From the NCBI GenBank assembly GCA_013695925.1, contig JACCZO010000323.1:1-9461 (forward strand): DNA of 9,461 bases, written 5' to 3'. This DNA comes from Chthoniobacterales bacterium. GTDB taxonomy: Bacteria > Verrucomicrobiota > Verrucomicrobiia > Chthoniobacterales > UBA10450. The translations under genes were made by a program, and so were the position numbers. The notes beneath the pieces were generated by a model, which was not told the origin of the DNA, did not search any database, and saw nothing but the letters and a program-made list of their open reading frames with translations. Numbering within the stretch: position 1 is the first letter of the stretch; each line of letters begins with the position of its first letter. Below, piece by piece: positions 1-6,063 of the stretch.

Positions 1-789
1 GAATACCGGATCGTCTCTGATCACATGATCGACCTGGGCAAGCGCCGCTTTCCCGACATTGCGCGCCGCATGGGCATGACCGTCGAGCAGGTGCAGAAGG
101 CCGCCAACAGCATTGCCCAGCTCGACCCGCGACCGGGCCAGGTCTTCGCGGAGGCGCCGCAGAATTACGTCCTGCCCGATGTGACGGTGGAAAAAATCCA
201 AGGGCAATACCAGGTCATCCTGAACGGTGAACAGATCCCTCACCTCCGCATCAGCAACACCTACAAGGACATCATGTCGCAGGACGGGAGTGGCGGAGAG
301 GTGAAGGACTATATCCGCGACAAGATCCGGAGCGGAAAGTTCCTCATCAAATCGATCCACCAGCGGCAGCAGACCATTTCCAACATCGCGCATCAGATCG
401 TGGACCGGCAGAAGGAATTCCTCGAGCAAGGCTCGGCGCACCTGAAGCCGATGACGATGGTGCAAATCGCCGACGCCGTCGGCGTGCACGAAACGACCGT
501 CAGCCGTGCCATTTCGGGCAAATACATGTCCACCCCGCAGGGCGTTTTCGAGATGAAATACTTTTTCACCCCGGGCTATCAGACTTCGAGCGGCGTCTCA
601 ATGAGCAACACGAGCGTGAAAGAGGCGATCTTCGACCTCGTGAAGGGCGAATCCGGCTGCGCGCCCCTGAGCGACAAGGAGATCGTCGAGATTCTCGGGC
701 AGCGCGGCATCCCGATTGCCCGCCGCACGGTCGCGAAATACCGGACCGAGCTGAATATCCTGCCGAGCAATATGCGGCGGAAGTATTGA
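1..789 (+). CDS. rpoN: RNA polymerase sigma-54 factor, C-terminal part
   Basis: Sigma-54 directs RNA polymerase to -24/-12 promoters that need an AAA+ activator. The reading frame is open to the left edge (8 codons before the Met at base 25), so the N-terminal activator-contact region and part of the core-binding domain lie outside. Numbering from that Met, residues 1-130 look like the end of the core-binding domain, and 144-168 form a helix-turn-helix (VQIADAVGVHETTVSRAISG). The diagnostic RpoN box ARRTVAKYR is at residues 232-240 (bases 718-744), followed by the usual short tail to the stop at 787-789. That box is the signature of the -24 element reader, so the identification is secure. The downstream DUF721 gene is on the same strand 82 nt away, with a repeat between. 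Nothing in the visible part looks damaged. Confidence 0.97.
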   Translation, partial: EYRIVSDHMIDLGKRRFPDIARRMGMTVEQVQKAANSIAQLDPRPGQVFAEAPQNYVLPDVTVEKIQGQYQVILNGEQIPHLRISNTYKDIMSQDGSGGEVKDYIRDKIRSGKFLIKSIHQRQQTISNIAHQIVDRQKEFLEQGSAHLKPMTMVQIADAVGVHETTVSRAISGKYMSTPQGVFEMKYFFTPGYQTSSGVSMSNTSVKEAIFDLVKGESGCAPLSDKEIVEILGQRGIPIARRTVAKYRTELNILPSNMRRKY

Positions 790-791
790 GA

Positions 792-873
792 ATGGAGTAG
801 TGGAGTGATGGAGCAATTGGCTCGTTATTCCAACACTCCAACACTCCAACACTCCAACACTCCAACACTCCAT
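792..873. repeat. Imperfect inverted repeat between rpoN and the DUF721 gene
   Basis: The left arm 792-813 is built from ATGGAGT/TGGAGTG words. It matches the reverse complement of 852-873 at 19 of 22 positions by hand count (mismatches at left-arm positions 8, 9 and 17). In a transcript this would give a long imperfect stem whose right arm contains the first two bases of the downstream ATG (872-874). The loop contains further copies of the 8-bp unit. It might be a mobile or expanded intergenic repeat, a weak terminator after rpoN, or a translational control hairpin; the sequence does not decide between these. Confidence 0.65.
832..871. repeat. Five perfect tandem copies of the 8-bp unit AACACTCC
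   Basis: Copies lie at 832-839, 840-847, 848-855, 856-863 and 864-871 with no mismatch. The last copy ends one base before the ATG of the DUF721 gene, so the array fills the place where a ribosome-binding site would be. Read on the minus strand the unit gives GGAGTGTT, which translates as a repeating VGVLECWS-type peptide; spurious ORFs of that kind should not be annotated as proteins. Confidence 0.92.
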
Positions 874-1231
874 GACTCCCTCTCTTCGCCGCACGGTCAT
901 CGCCGAATGGCGGGGCCTGCCTTCCGATCCGCCCCGCCCCGACCGAACGCAATCGACCGCTGATCTCCTGCCCAAAGTGATGCAGAAGCTCGGGCTCAAA
1001 GAGCGGATGCAGGAAAGCGAAATCGTCGGCGCCTGGAAAACTCTCGTCGGCGAATTCATCGCTGCGCATTCCTGCCCGATCGCTTTGCGAGAGGGGGTGC
1101 TTTACGTCCACGTCCTCCAGCCGGCGCTGCACTACGAGCTGGACCGGGTGAACAAACCAGAAATCCTGCGCAAGCTGAAGCAGCGCTTCGGCAGCAAAGC
1201 CATTCGCGACCTCCGCTTCCGGCTCGGCTAG
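872..1231 (+). CDS. DUF721 / DciA-like protein
   Basis: This 119-residue protein matches the DUF721 family (DciA-like), whose studied members help load or operate the replicative helicase DnaB in bacteria lacking DnaC. Visible hallmarks are the VGAWKTLVGEFIAAHS segment around W55 and the following strand-rich part REGVLYVHVLQPALHYEL (73-90), a compact KH-like fold in the family. A basic tail, RKLKQRFGSKAIRDLRFRLG, ends the protein. The start at 872 is chosen because the opening (RRTVIAEWRGLP) looks family-like and no ATG, GTG or TTG lies upstream in frame before the stop at 806-808. No Shine-Dalgarno is present; the 8-bp repeat array occupies that region. The helicase-loader role is inferred from the family, as verrucomicrobial versions are short and divergent. 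Confidence 0.85.
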   Translation: MTPSLRRTVIAEWRGLPSDPPRPDRTQSTADLLPKVMQKLGLKERMQESEIVGAWKTLVGEFIAAHSCPIALREGVLYVHVLQPALHYELDRVNKPEILRKLKQRFGSKAIRDLRFRLG

Positions 1232-1238
1232 CGGCAAC

Positions 1239-1326
1239 GGGTAGGGCGAGACTCTGTCGAGCCGGGGGAGTGATTTTCTTTCGTAGCGATCCGCTGTCCC
1301 CGGCTCGAAGGAGTCTCGCCCTACCC
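1239..1326. repeat. Long near-perfect palindrome, REP/MITE-like
   Basis: Arms 1239-1268 and 1297-1326 are inverted copies matching at 27 of 30 positions (mismatches at left-arm bases 17, 18 and 30), around a 28-nt centre. The outer word is GGGTAGGGCGAGACTC and the inner word CGAGCCGGGG. It sits exactly between two convergent genes, 7 nt after the DUF721 stop and 15 nt before the mntR stop. It could serve both transcripts as a factor-independent or structural terminator, although there is no T-run. Size, symmetry and placement resemble REP or REPIN elements or small MITEs; a dispersed family is inferred, not shown here. Confidence 0.85.
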
Positions 1327-1341
1327 ATGAGAAGCGAAGGT

Positions 1342-1812
1342 CTAGCCGTTCGAGGATCTTTTCCCGCGCCGTTTTTTCTTCCGCAGATGCTTCACGAACG
1401 CCTGCAGCGTCTCCTTGCTGACATGATGCTCCAGCCCCTCGGCATCGGATTGCGCGATGGGGGCTGGCACGCCTAACGATTCCAAAAACTGGACCACGAT
1501 CTCGTGCCGAGTGCGCGACTCTTCCGATAACTTGCTCCCAGGCGGGGTGAGGAAAATCGAGCGGTAAGGCAGGCTGGTGACGAGTCCGTTGCGTTGCAGG
1601 CGCTGGATGGTGCGGGCCACGGTCACGTGAGTGACCCCGAGGCGCCGCGCGATGTCGATCACGCGCGCTTCACCGGTCGTGGCGATGAGCTCGGCAATGA
1701 TCTCGACATAATCCTGCGCGATCTCCTGGGCATGCTCCTCCCGCGTCCGGCGCGGATGGCTGGGCGGAAGCGCCGGACGACGTTTGCGAATGGAAGCGGG
1801 TTTGGCCGGCAC
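1342..1812 (-). CDS. mntR: Manganese-responsive transcriptional regulator MntR (DtxR family)
   Basis: MntR is a cytoplasmic Mn2+-sensing repressor of Mn uptake genes, and this gene diverges from mntH. The core reads AQDYVEIIAELIATTGEAR, then a winged helix-turn-helix (VIDIARRLGVTHVTVARTIQRLQRNGLV), the wing (PYRSIFLTPPG), and the dimerisation and metal-site segment SRTRHEIVVQFLESLGVPAP...DAEGLEHHVS. It carries the expected His and Glu ligand candidates (RHEIV, DAEGLEHH). The start is uncertain. The frame stays open to a TTG at 1926, inside the mntH start region, and an ATG lies at 1887. I prefer GTG 1812 (156 aa) because it gives the usual family length and leaves a promoter region; residues coded upstream look non-coding. 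The tail is very basic (LRKKKRRGKR). Autoregulation is plausible. Confidence 0.88.
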   Translation of the reverse strand: MPAKPASIRKRRPALPPSHPRRTREEHAQEIAQDYVEIIAELIATTGEARVIDIARRLGVTHVTVARTIQRLQRNGLVTSLPYRSIFLTPPGSKLSEESRTRHEIVVQFLESLGVPAPIAQSDAEGLEHHVSKETLQAFVKHLRKKKRRGKRSSNG

Positions 1813-1839
1813 GAAGGCAACAAAACAAGGAAAGCGCCG

Positions 1840-1876
1840 TTGACAACTGTAAGATAGATTTGTAGCCTCCACTACA
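1840..1876. promoter_or_regulatory. Putative mntH promoter and MntR operator dyad
   Basis: Between mntR and mntH there is a perfect -35-like TTGACA at 1840-1845, and 17 nt later TAGCCT at 1863-1868, a weak -10. Overlapping that position is a perfect 5-bp dyad, TGTAG (1861-1865) and CTACA (1872-1876), separated by CCTCCA. Its placement over a presumed -10 in a divergent mntR/mntH region suits an MntR operator, but it is short and does not match a known Mn box that I can quote with certainty. This is inference from position and symmetry. Confidence 0.35.
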
Positions 1877-1913
1877 TCTTTAAGCATGGGCTTCGAGATG
1901 GAGATTCCGCTTA

Positions 1914-3323
1914 ATGTCGCCTTCAACGCCCAGGGTTCCTGACGCCGATAAGAAGAGCTCCGGCGCCTGGCGCCGGACCGGCGGGATGGTTTCCCTCCCG
2001 GAAGTGCACCGCAGCATTGTCATCCCGGGCCAGGGCTCTTTCTGGCGCAAGATGGCAGCTTTTGCCGGCCCCGGTTTTCTCGTCGCGGTCGGCTACATGG
2101 ATCCGGGCAACTGGGCCACCGACCTCGCGGGCGGCGCGCAGTTTGGCTACACCCTCCTCGCGGTCGTCATGATTTCGAACTTCATGGCCATCCTCCTCCA
2201 GCACCTCTGCGTGAAGCTCGGCATCGCCACCGGGCGCGACCTTGCCCAGGCCTGCCGCGACCATTACAACCAGCCTACCATCTGGTTCCTCTGGGTCATC
2301 TGCGAGCTGGCCATTGCGGCCTGCGATCTCGCCGAAGTCGTCGGCTCGGCCATCGGTCTGCAACTCCTCTTCGGCATCCCGATCGTCTGGGGCTGCGTCA
2401 TCACCTGCCTCGATGTCCTGGCCGTCCTCTTCCTCCAGAACAAAGGCTTCCGTTACATCGAAGCAGTTGTCGTCACGCTCATTCTGACCATCGGTGGCTG
2501 GTTCGCTTTCGAGCTCTTTTTTGCCCAACCAAGCCTGACCGGGGTGATGCTTGGCTTTGTCCCGAGCACCGAGCTCCTAAAAAATCAAAGCATGCTCTAC
2601 GTCAGCATCGGGATCCTCGGCGCGACCGTCATGCCGCATAATCTCTACCTGCATTCCTCCATCGTGCAGACGCGCAACTTTGAGCGCTCGGTGGAAGGCA
2701 AACGCGAGGCGATCAAGTTTGCCACGATCGATTCCACCCTCGCCCTCATGTTCGCCCTCTTCATTAACGCCGCCATCCTCATCCTGGCGGCCGCGGTTTT
2801 TCACTGGTCCGGGCACAAGGATGTCGCGGAAATCCAGGACGCGTATCAGTTGCTCAGTCCGACGCTCGGCGTCGGCATCGCCAGCACGCTCTTCGCCGTC
2901 GCCCTTCTTGCCTCGGGTCAAAACTCCACCCTCACCGGCACGCTCGCCGGCCAGATTGTGATGGAGGGTTTTCTGAATTTCCGGATCACCCCTTGGCTCC
3001 GCCGTCTGATCACGCGCGGCATCGCGATCGTGCCGGCGGTCGTGATCATTGGCATTTATGGCGAGAACCAGACCACCGAGCTGCTCGTCGCCAGCCAGGT
3101 CGTCCTGAGCATGCAGTTGGGCTTCGCGGTCTGGCCCCTGATGCGGTTCACGGGCGAGAGAGTGAAGATGGGTGAATTCGTAAACCCGCTCTGGATCAAA
3201 ATCCTCGGCTGGACGACAGCGGCGATTATCATCACCCTGAACGTGAAACTGCTTTTCGACACCTTCATGCCGGACGCGGCTCGCCGGGCCTTCTACGGGT
3301 TCTTTGGGCTGCCCGCCGAATAA
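1914..3323 (+). CDS. mntH: Nramp-family divalent metal transporter MntH
   Basis: This is a proton-coupled Mn2+ (and Fe2+) importer in the inner membrane. The 469-residue protein is slightly longer than typical MntH because of an about 40-residue polar N-terminus. The Nramp metal-site motifs are present: DPGN at residues 63-66 in the first membrane segment (AVGYMDPGNWATD) and MPHN at 240-243 (GATVMPHNLYLHSS), with the conserved ASGQNSTLTGTLAGQIVMEGFL stretch at 333-354. About eleven hydrophobic segments are visible. GGAG at 1900-1903 lies 10 nt before the ATG, one of the few plausible ribosome-binding sites in the window. It diverges from mntR and is followed by a universal stress protein after 8 nt, so an mntH-usp operon under MntR is likely. 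Confidence 0.96.
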   Translation: MSPSTPRVPDADKKSSGAWRRTGGMVSLPEVHRSIVIPGQGSFWRKMAAFAGPGFLVAVGYMDPGNWATDLAGGAQFGYTLLAVVMISNFMAILLQHLCVKLGIATGRDLAQACRDHYNQPTIWFLWVICELAIAACDLAEVVGSAIGLQLLFGIPIVWGCVITCLDVLAVLFLQNKGFRYIEAVVVTLILTIGGWFAFELFFAQPSLTGVMLGFVPSTELLKNQSMLYVSIGILGATVMPHNLYLHSSIVQTRNFERSVEGKREAIKFATIDSTLALMFALFINAAILILAAAVFHWSGHKDVAEIQDAYQLLSPTLGVGIASTLFAVALLASGQNSTLTGTLAGQIVMEGFLNFRITPWLRRLITRGIAIVPAVVIIGIYGENQTTELLVASQVVLSMQLGFAVWPLMRFTGERVKMGEFVNPLWIKILGWTTAAIIITLNVKLLFDTFMPDAARRAFYGFFGLPAE

Positions 3324-3331
3324 AATTCGCC

Positions 3332-3760
3332 GTGTATAAGCACATTCTCATCCCGCTCGAAAACAGCCCGGCGGACCAGGCCATCCTCGATCACATCAAG
3401 CCGCTCGCGCGGATGACCGGCGCGAAGCTGTTGCTCATGCACGTCGCGGATGGCTGGGTCGCGCGCAATTACCAGCGGCTGAACCTGGCCGAGAGCGAAG
3501 AAATGCAGGAGGACCGCGCCTACCTCGAGCAGCGCGCCGCCGAACTGCGCGCGGAAGGCTTCACCGTCGATCACCTGCTCGCGCTGGGCGAACCGGCCGA
3601 TGAAATGATCAAGGTCGCGGCCAGCCATGGCGTCGATCTCATCGCCATGTCCACCCACGGCCACCGCTTCATCAGCGACCTGCTCTACGGGAGCACGGCC
3701 GACAAAGTGCGCCACCTGGTCGACGTGCCAGTGCTTCTGCTCAAGGCAAAGCGCTGTTAG
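3332..3760 (+). CDS. Universal stress protein, UspA family
   Basis: This single-domain Usp of 142 residues has the usual length. It begins with the typical strand YKHILIPLENSPADQAIL, has the D-x-L/I-A-M-S-T-H-G stretch at 102-110, and a nucleotide-loop G-x9-G-S at G110, G120 and S121 (STHGHRFISDLLYGST). It ends with DVPVLLLKA. The first Gly of the classical G-2x-G-9x-G(S/T) pattern is Ser107, a common variant, so ATP binding is likely but not certain. It uses a GTG start at 3332, 8 nt after the mntH stop, implying co-transcription. A role in tolerance to metal or oxidative stress with MntH is inferred from the neighbourhood only. Confidence 0.93.
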   Translation: MYKHILIPLENSPADQAILDHIKPLARMTGAKLLLMHVADGWVARNYQRLNLAESEEMQEDRAYLEQRAAELRAEGFTVDHLLALGEPADEMIKVAASHGVDLIAMSTHGHRFISDLLYGSTADKVRHLVDVPVLLLKAKRC

Positions 3761-3767
3761 AGGGCGC

Positions 3768-3812
3768 GGGCAATCGTTAGGCCGGTAGTTTCTCTGGCCG
3801 GAAGCGTTGCCC
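3768..3812. terminator. Imperfect hairpin between convergent genes
   Basis: GGGCAA (3768-3773) pairs with TTGCCC (3807-3812), and CG 3775-3776 with CG 3805-3806 after a 1-nt bulge. Inside, GGCC 3780-3783 can pair with GGCC 3796-3799. It lies 7 nt after the usp stop and 28 nt beyond the stop of the minus-strand gene, so it could end both transcripts. There is no T-tract, so it is not a classical intrinsic terminator. Confidence 0.4.
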
Positions 3813-3840
3813 CTAGCGAAAGCCTGATTAGTGCCTCGAA

Positions 3841-4431
3841 TTATCGCGGGCCGCGCTCCTCGATCTGCTGCAAGCGCGGTCCGACCCGCTGGCCGACATA
3901 CTTCACTGACTTGAAGAGCAGGGCGTAGAAAACAAACACCGCCCCCAGGGCAAGGGCCGCGGTGGCCCAATGGTAGGAGCGCATGCGGGCGAGCGAGGGA
4001 GCAAACGCGAGGACCCCAAAAAGGCTCAGCAGGACGATGACGGCGTCGAAGCTGGCCCGCTGCCAGTAGCCGCCCCCGAGATGCAGCCACATCCCAAACT
4101 CGTCAAAAGTCAGCGCCATCCCAAAGCCGTAGAGGAGGGCACAGATTTGCCGCAACCGAACACTCGGGCGCTGACCGAAAACGAGGATCGCGCCCACGGC
4201 CGAGAGAAGGAAAATGCCGTAGTTGAGATGATGAACATGGGTGCCGCCAAGATGCAAAAACAAGTCCGGCATCCGCCGCGTCATGATGAGGATCACGAGC
4301 ACGCGAGCCGCGATAAACGTGAGCAGAAACGTCGTGAAAGCGATCCGGGCAAGGCGCCGTGGCGGTACCTCGACCGCGACGGGCGAGCCGGCGTCTTCAG
4401 GCCGTCGCGCTTCTCGCAAAGCCTGCTTCAA
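3841..4431 (-). CDS. Multi-pass membrane protein of unknown function
   Basis: This 196-residue protein has about five hydrophobic segments (roughly 28-50, 70-86, 95-111, 128-146 and 155-175) and a polar, charged N-terminus and C-terminus. Between segments sit striking conserved-looking motifs: LHLGGTHVHHLNYGIFLL (59-76, four His) and ALTFDEFGMWLHLGGGYW (106-123, Asp-Glu plus His), then SFDAVIVL. I recall the same H-x-H-H and DEF-x3-L-x-L pattern in unnamed integral membrane proteins of actinobacteria and others, but no assigned function. The paired His and Asp/Glu clusters near membrane boundaries could bind a metal or form an active site (inference). The longest frame starts at TTG 4431 and the exact start is unsure. 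It lies 27 nt downstream of the CDGSH gene on the same strand, a likely two-gene unit. Confidence 0.75.
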   Translation of the reverse strand: MKQALREARRPEDAGSPVAVEVPPRRLARIAFTTFLLTFIAARVLVILIMTRRMPDLFLHLGGTHVHHLNYGIFLLSAVGAILVFGQRPSVRLRQICALLYGFGMALTFDEFGMWLHLGGGYWQRASFDAVIVLLSLFGVLAFAPSLARMRSYHWATAALALGAVFVFYALLFKSVKYVGQRVGPRLQQIEERGPR

Positions 4432-4458
4432 AACGTCGGAACCTGAAGCAGCACGCCC

Positions 4459-4680
4459 TTACTTCTCTTCTGCCGATTCCGGCACCGCGCGCTCGGCGGC
4501 CTGGAAACCGATCTTGGAATGCGTCCCGTCGCAAAACGGCTTCTCCGTCGACGCGCCACAGCGACAGAGCGCCATCCGCTTCTCGACCGGGTAACTGTTG
4601 CCATCCGCGTCCTTCATTTCCACCTCGCCCTTCACGATGAAAGGGCCGTTCTTGATAATATCGATTGTGACATCAGCCAT
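4459..4680 (-). CDS. CDGSH-type iron-sulfur protein
   Basis: This small soluble protein of 73 residues contains one complete CDGSH zinc-finger-like motif, which binds a [2Fe-2S] cluster through three Cys and one His. The motif C-x-C-x2-S-x3-P-x-C-D-G-T-H runs from Cys39, Cys41, Ser44, Pro48 and Cys50 to His54. The N-terminal half (MADVTIDIIKNGPFIVKGEVEM and PVEKRMALCRC) matches the usual prokaryotic arrangement, a short beta-rich lead before the cluster loop. It ends with an acidic tail. The frame is open further upstream to 4842, but the ATG at 4680 gives the family N-terminus. Family members act in electron transfer or cluster handling; the partner here is unknown. The adjacent His-rich membrane protein is a candidate partner by operon position only. 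Confidence 0.92.
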   Translation of the reverse strand: MADVTIDIIKNGPFIVKGEVEMKDADGNSYPVEKRMALCRCGASTEKPFCDGTHSKIGFQAAERAVPESAEEK

Positions 4681-4834
4681 GCGCGGAGTCTCGCACCCCG
4701 CGCGCAAAAATGGAAACCTTAGCCGCAACGTTGAAGCCGGGGTGGTGACGCGCGGCCGCGCGACTGCCGCAGGCCCTATGTCGATTCCTGCAGCAAAGGC
4801 ATACGCTGCCGTCTTCGACGAAGCCTTCCAGCCG

Positions 4835-5431
4835 CTAGGCAATGCCTTCGCCGGTCTCCGGCATGAAGAACCAAAAGATTTTCAAGGCGAGCGCAGCCAC
4901 GCCCGCGAGGAAGAGAAACGCCGCATTGTAACCCGCGCGCTGCACGATGAATCCCGTCACGCCATTGGAGAGCGACGCCCCGAGGCCTGTCGCGGTTGCC
5001 ACCACCCCTTGCGTGAAATTAAACCGGCTCGTGCCGCGCGTGAGATCGGCGATCACGAGCACGCTCACCACCCCGAAAATTGCCGCGCCGATGCCATCCA
5101 TGAGTTGCACGCCGACGAGGAAATAGGGGTTATCGCTCAGCGTGTAGAGGAAGCCGCGGATAGGTAACGCCGCAAAGCCGACGAGGAAGATCGCCTTTCG
5201 TCCCCACACCGGGGCGAAGCGGCCCGCGGCCATTGCGATCGGAATCATCACCACCTGCGCACCGATGATGCACACCGCCAAATAAAGCGAAGAACGCGCC
5301 GCATCGTTCCGGGCCAGCTTCTGCCCGATGAGCGGCAACATAGCCGCGTTCGCGAAATGAAAGAGCACCACCGACGCGGCGAAGATGAAGAGCGCCCGGT
5401 TCTTCAAGACGCCGAGCAGGCTCTCCAGCAT
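4835..5431 (-). CDS. MFS transporter, C-terminal half only
   Basis: This 198-residue protein carries six hydrophobic segments that correspond to the second half (TM7-12) of a major facilitator transporter of about 390-400 residues. Recognisable parts are LFHFANAAMLPLIGQ (TM7), the inter-helix loop GRFAPVWGRKAIFLVGFAALPIRGF (70-94, the repeated motif A region), LMDGIGAAIFGVVSVLVIADLTRGTSRFN (110-138), and the end FFMPETGEG. The whole N-terminal half is missing. Upstream on this strand only 33 nt separate the ATG from the stop of the DUF486 gene, and these are in frame but start with a stop codon (5465-5467). It is therefore probably a deletion remnant (pseudogene); an independently made half-transporter that dimerises is less likely. 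The substrate is unknown. Confidence 0.8.
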   Translation of the reverse strand: MLESLLGVLKNRALFIFAASVVLFHFANAAMLPLIGQKLARNDAARSSLYLAVCIIGAQVVMIPIAMAAGRFAPVWGRKAIFLVGFAALPIRGFLYTLSDNPYFLVGVQLMDGIGAAIFGVVSVLVIADLTRGTSRFNFTQGVVATATGLGASLSNGVTGFIVQRAGYNAAFLFLAGVAALALKIFWFFMPETGEGIA

Positions 5432-5464
5432 TCGCGGCCATGCGGTGTTTTCCCGTGGTGCCGG

Positions 5465-5790
5465 CTATAACCTAAAGGCGAAAAAAACCGCCCCAACGAT
5501 GAAGGCGTAGGAGACCATGATGTTCCACTTCACGGGCGAGAGGAAAAGCGCGTAAGCCACCAAGGTAAAGACCACCAGCGTGATGCATTCCTGCAGCACC
5601 TTGAGCTGCGACACGCTCCACTCCGAGGAGCCGATCCGGTTCGCCGGGACTTGGAAAATATATTCGGACAGCGCGATCCCCCAGCACGCCAGGATCACGA
5701 TCCAGAGCGCCTTGTCCTTGAACCTCAAATGCCCATACCAGGCCAGGTTCATGAAGATGTTGGAACCGTTAGCAACAGAATGGTTTTCAT
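5465..5790 (-). CDS. DUF486 / DMT-family small membrane protein, frameshifted near its start
   Basis: Four-helix inner-membrane proteins of the DUF486 family are about 110 residues long and have no known substrate. The visible frame gives SNIFMNLAWYGHLRFKDKALWIVILACWGIALSEYIFQVPANRIG and ends in SYAFIVGAVFFAFRL, all classical for the family. The expected start, MKTILLLTV, is present but in another frame. It begins at the ATG on 5788-5790, preceded by AGGGA, and joins SNIFMN only if one base is added near 5766-5768 (GGTTCC on the minus strand would need one more base). Restored, the protein would be 108 residues, the normal length. Either this is a true 1-nt deletion or a sequencing error. The first usable in-frame ATG otherwise is at 5752, which loses about 13 residues of TM1. 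Confidence 0.82.
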
Positions 5791-5860
5791 ATTCCCTGCT
5801 GATTCGTCTGCGGCGCCGCGCCGCGCTTAAATCTCCCGCTGCAGGAGATGGCCAACGGCC

Positions 5861-6025
5861 GTGGACACAGCGATTGCAGCAAACACAACCGCGATTACGC
5901 TTTTCGCGGTTGCGATCCTCGCAATCGCGGTCGCAAAAGCCGCGGTAACCTCTGCCCGATTCAAGGACTGGCTCTCGGTTCTTTCGGTCCGCTTTGTTCG
6001 TGCACAAACCGGCGCACTCGGCTAA
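5861..6025 (+). CDS. Possible small single-TM protein (54 aa)
   Basis: This is not a recognised family. The frame from GTG 5861 reads VDTAIAANTTAITLFAVAIL and then a continuing hydrophobic run to about residue 30, followed by a short amphipathic, basic part (SARFKDWLSVLSVRFVRAQ) and a stop at 6023-6025. That is the layout of a small membrane protein. AGGAG at 5843-5847 lies 13 nt upstream, rather far. Against it: no ATG start, repetitive Ala-Ile codons, and a segment full of dyads. It fills part of the 273-nt space between the divergent DUF486 and GNAT genes, which otherwise shows no gene. Confidence 0.3.
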   Translation: MDTAIAANTTAITLFAVAILAIAVAKAAVTSARFKDWLSVLSVRFVRAQTGALG

Positions 6026-6063
6026 AGAGAGCGGCAAAGTTCACCCACAAAATCGCACATGTC

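Noticed and set aside
832..871. Possible CRISPR array
   Set aside because: The units are 8 bp and directly adjacent, with no spacers and no cas genes in the window.
566..1237. Long minus-strand ORFs antisense to rpoN and the DUF721 gene, containing GVLECWSVGVLECW repeats
   Set aside because: They overlap well-supported genes on the other strand and their only distinctive sequence comes from translating the 8-bp repeat.
1813..1913. Mn2+ riboswitch (yybP-ykoY type) upstream of mntH
   Set aside because: The mntH leader is only about 100 nt, and I see no yybP-ykoY-like conserved loops; the presence of mntR explains Mn control.
4681..4834. GCGAGACTCC near the CDGSH start (minus strand, about 4685-4695), matching part of the 1239-1326 palindrome
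   Set aside because: Only about 10 bases are shared and there is no second arm, so this is too short to call a repeat remnant.
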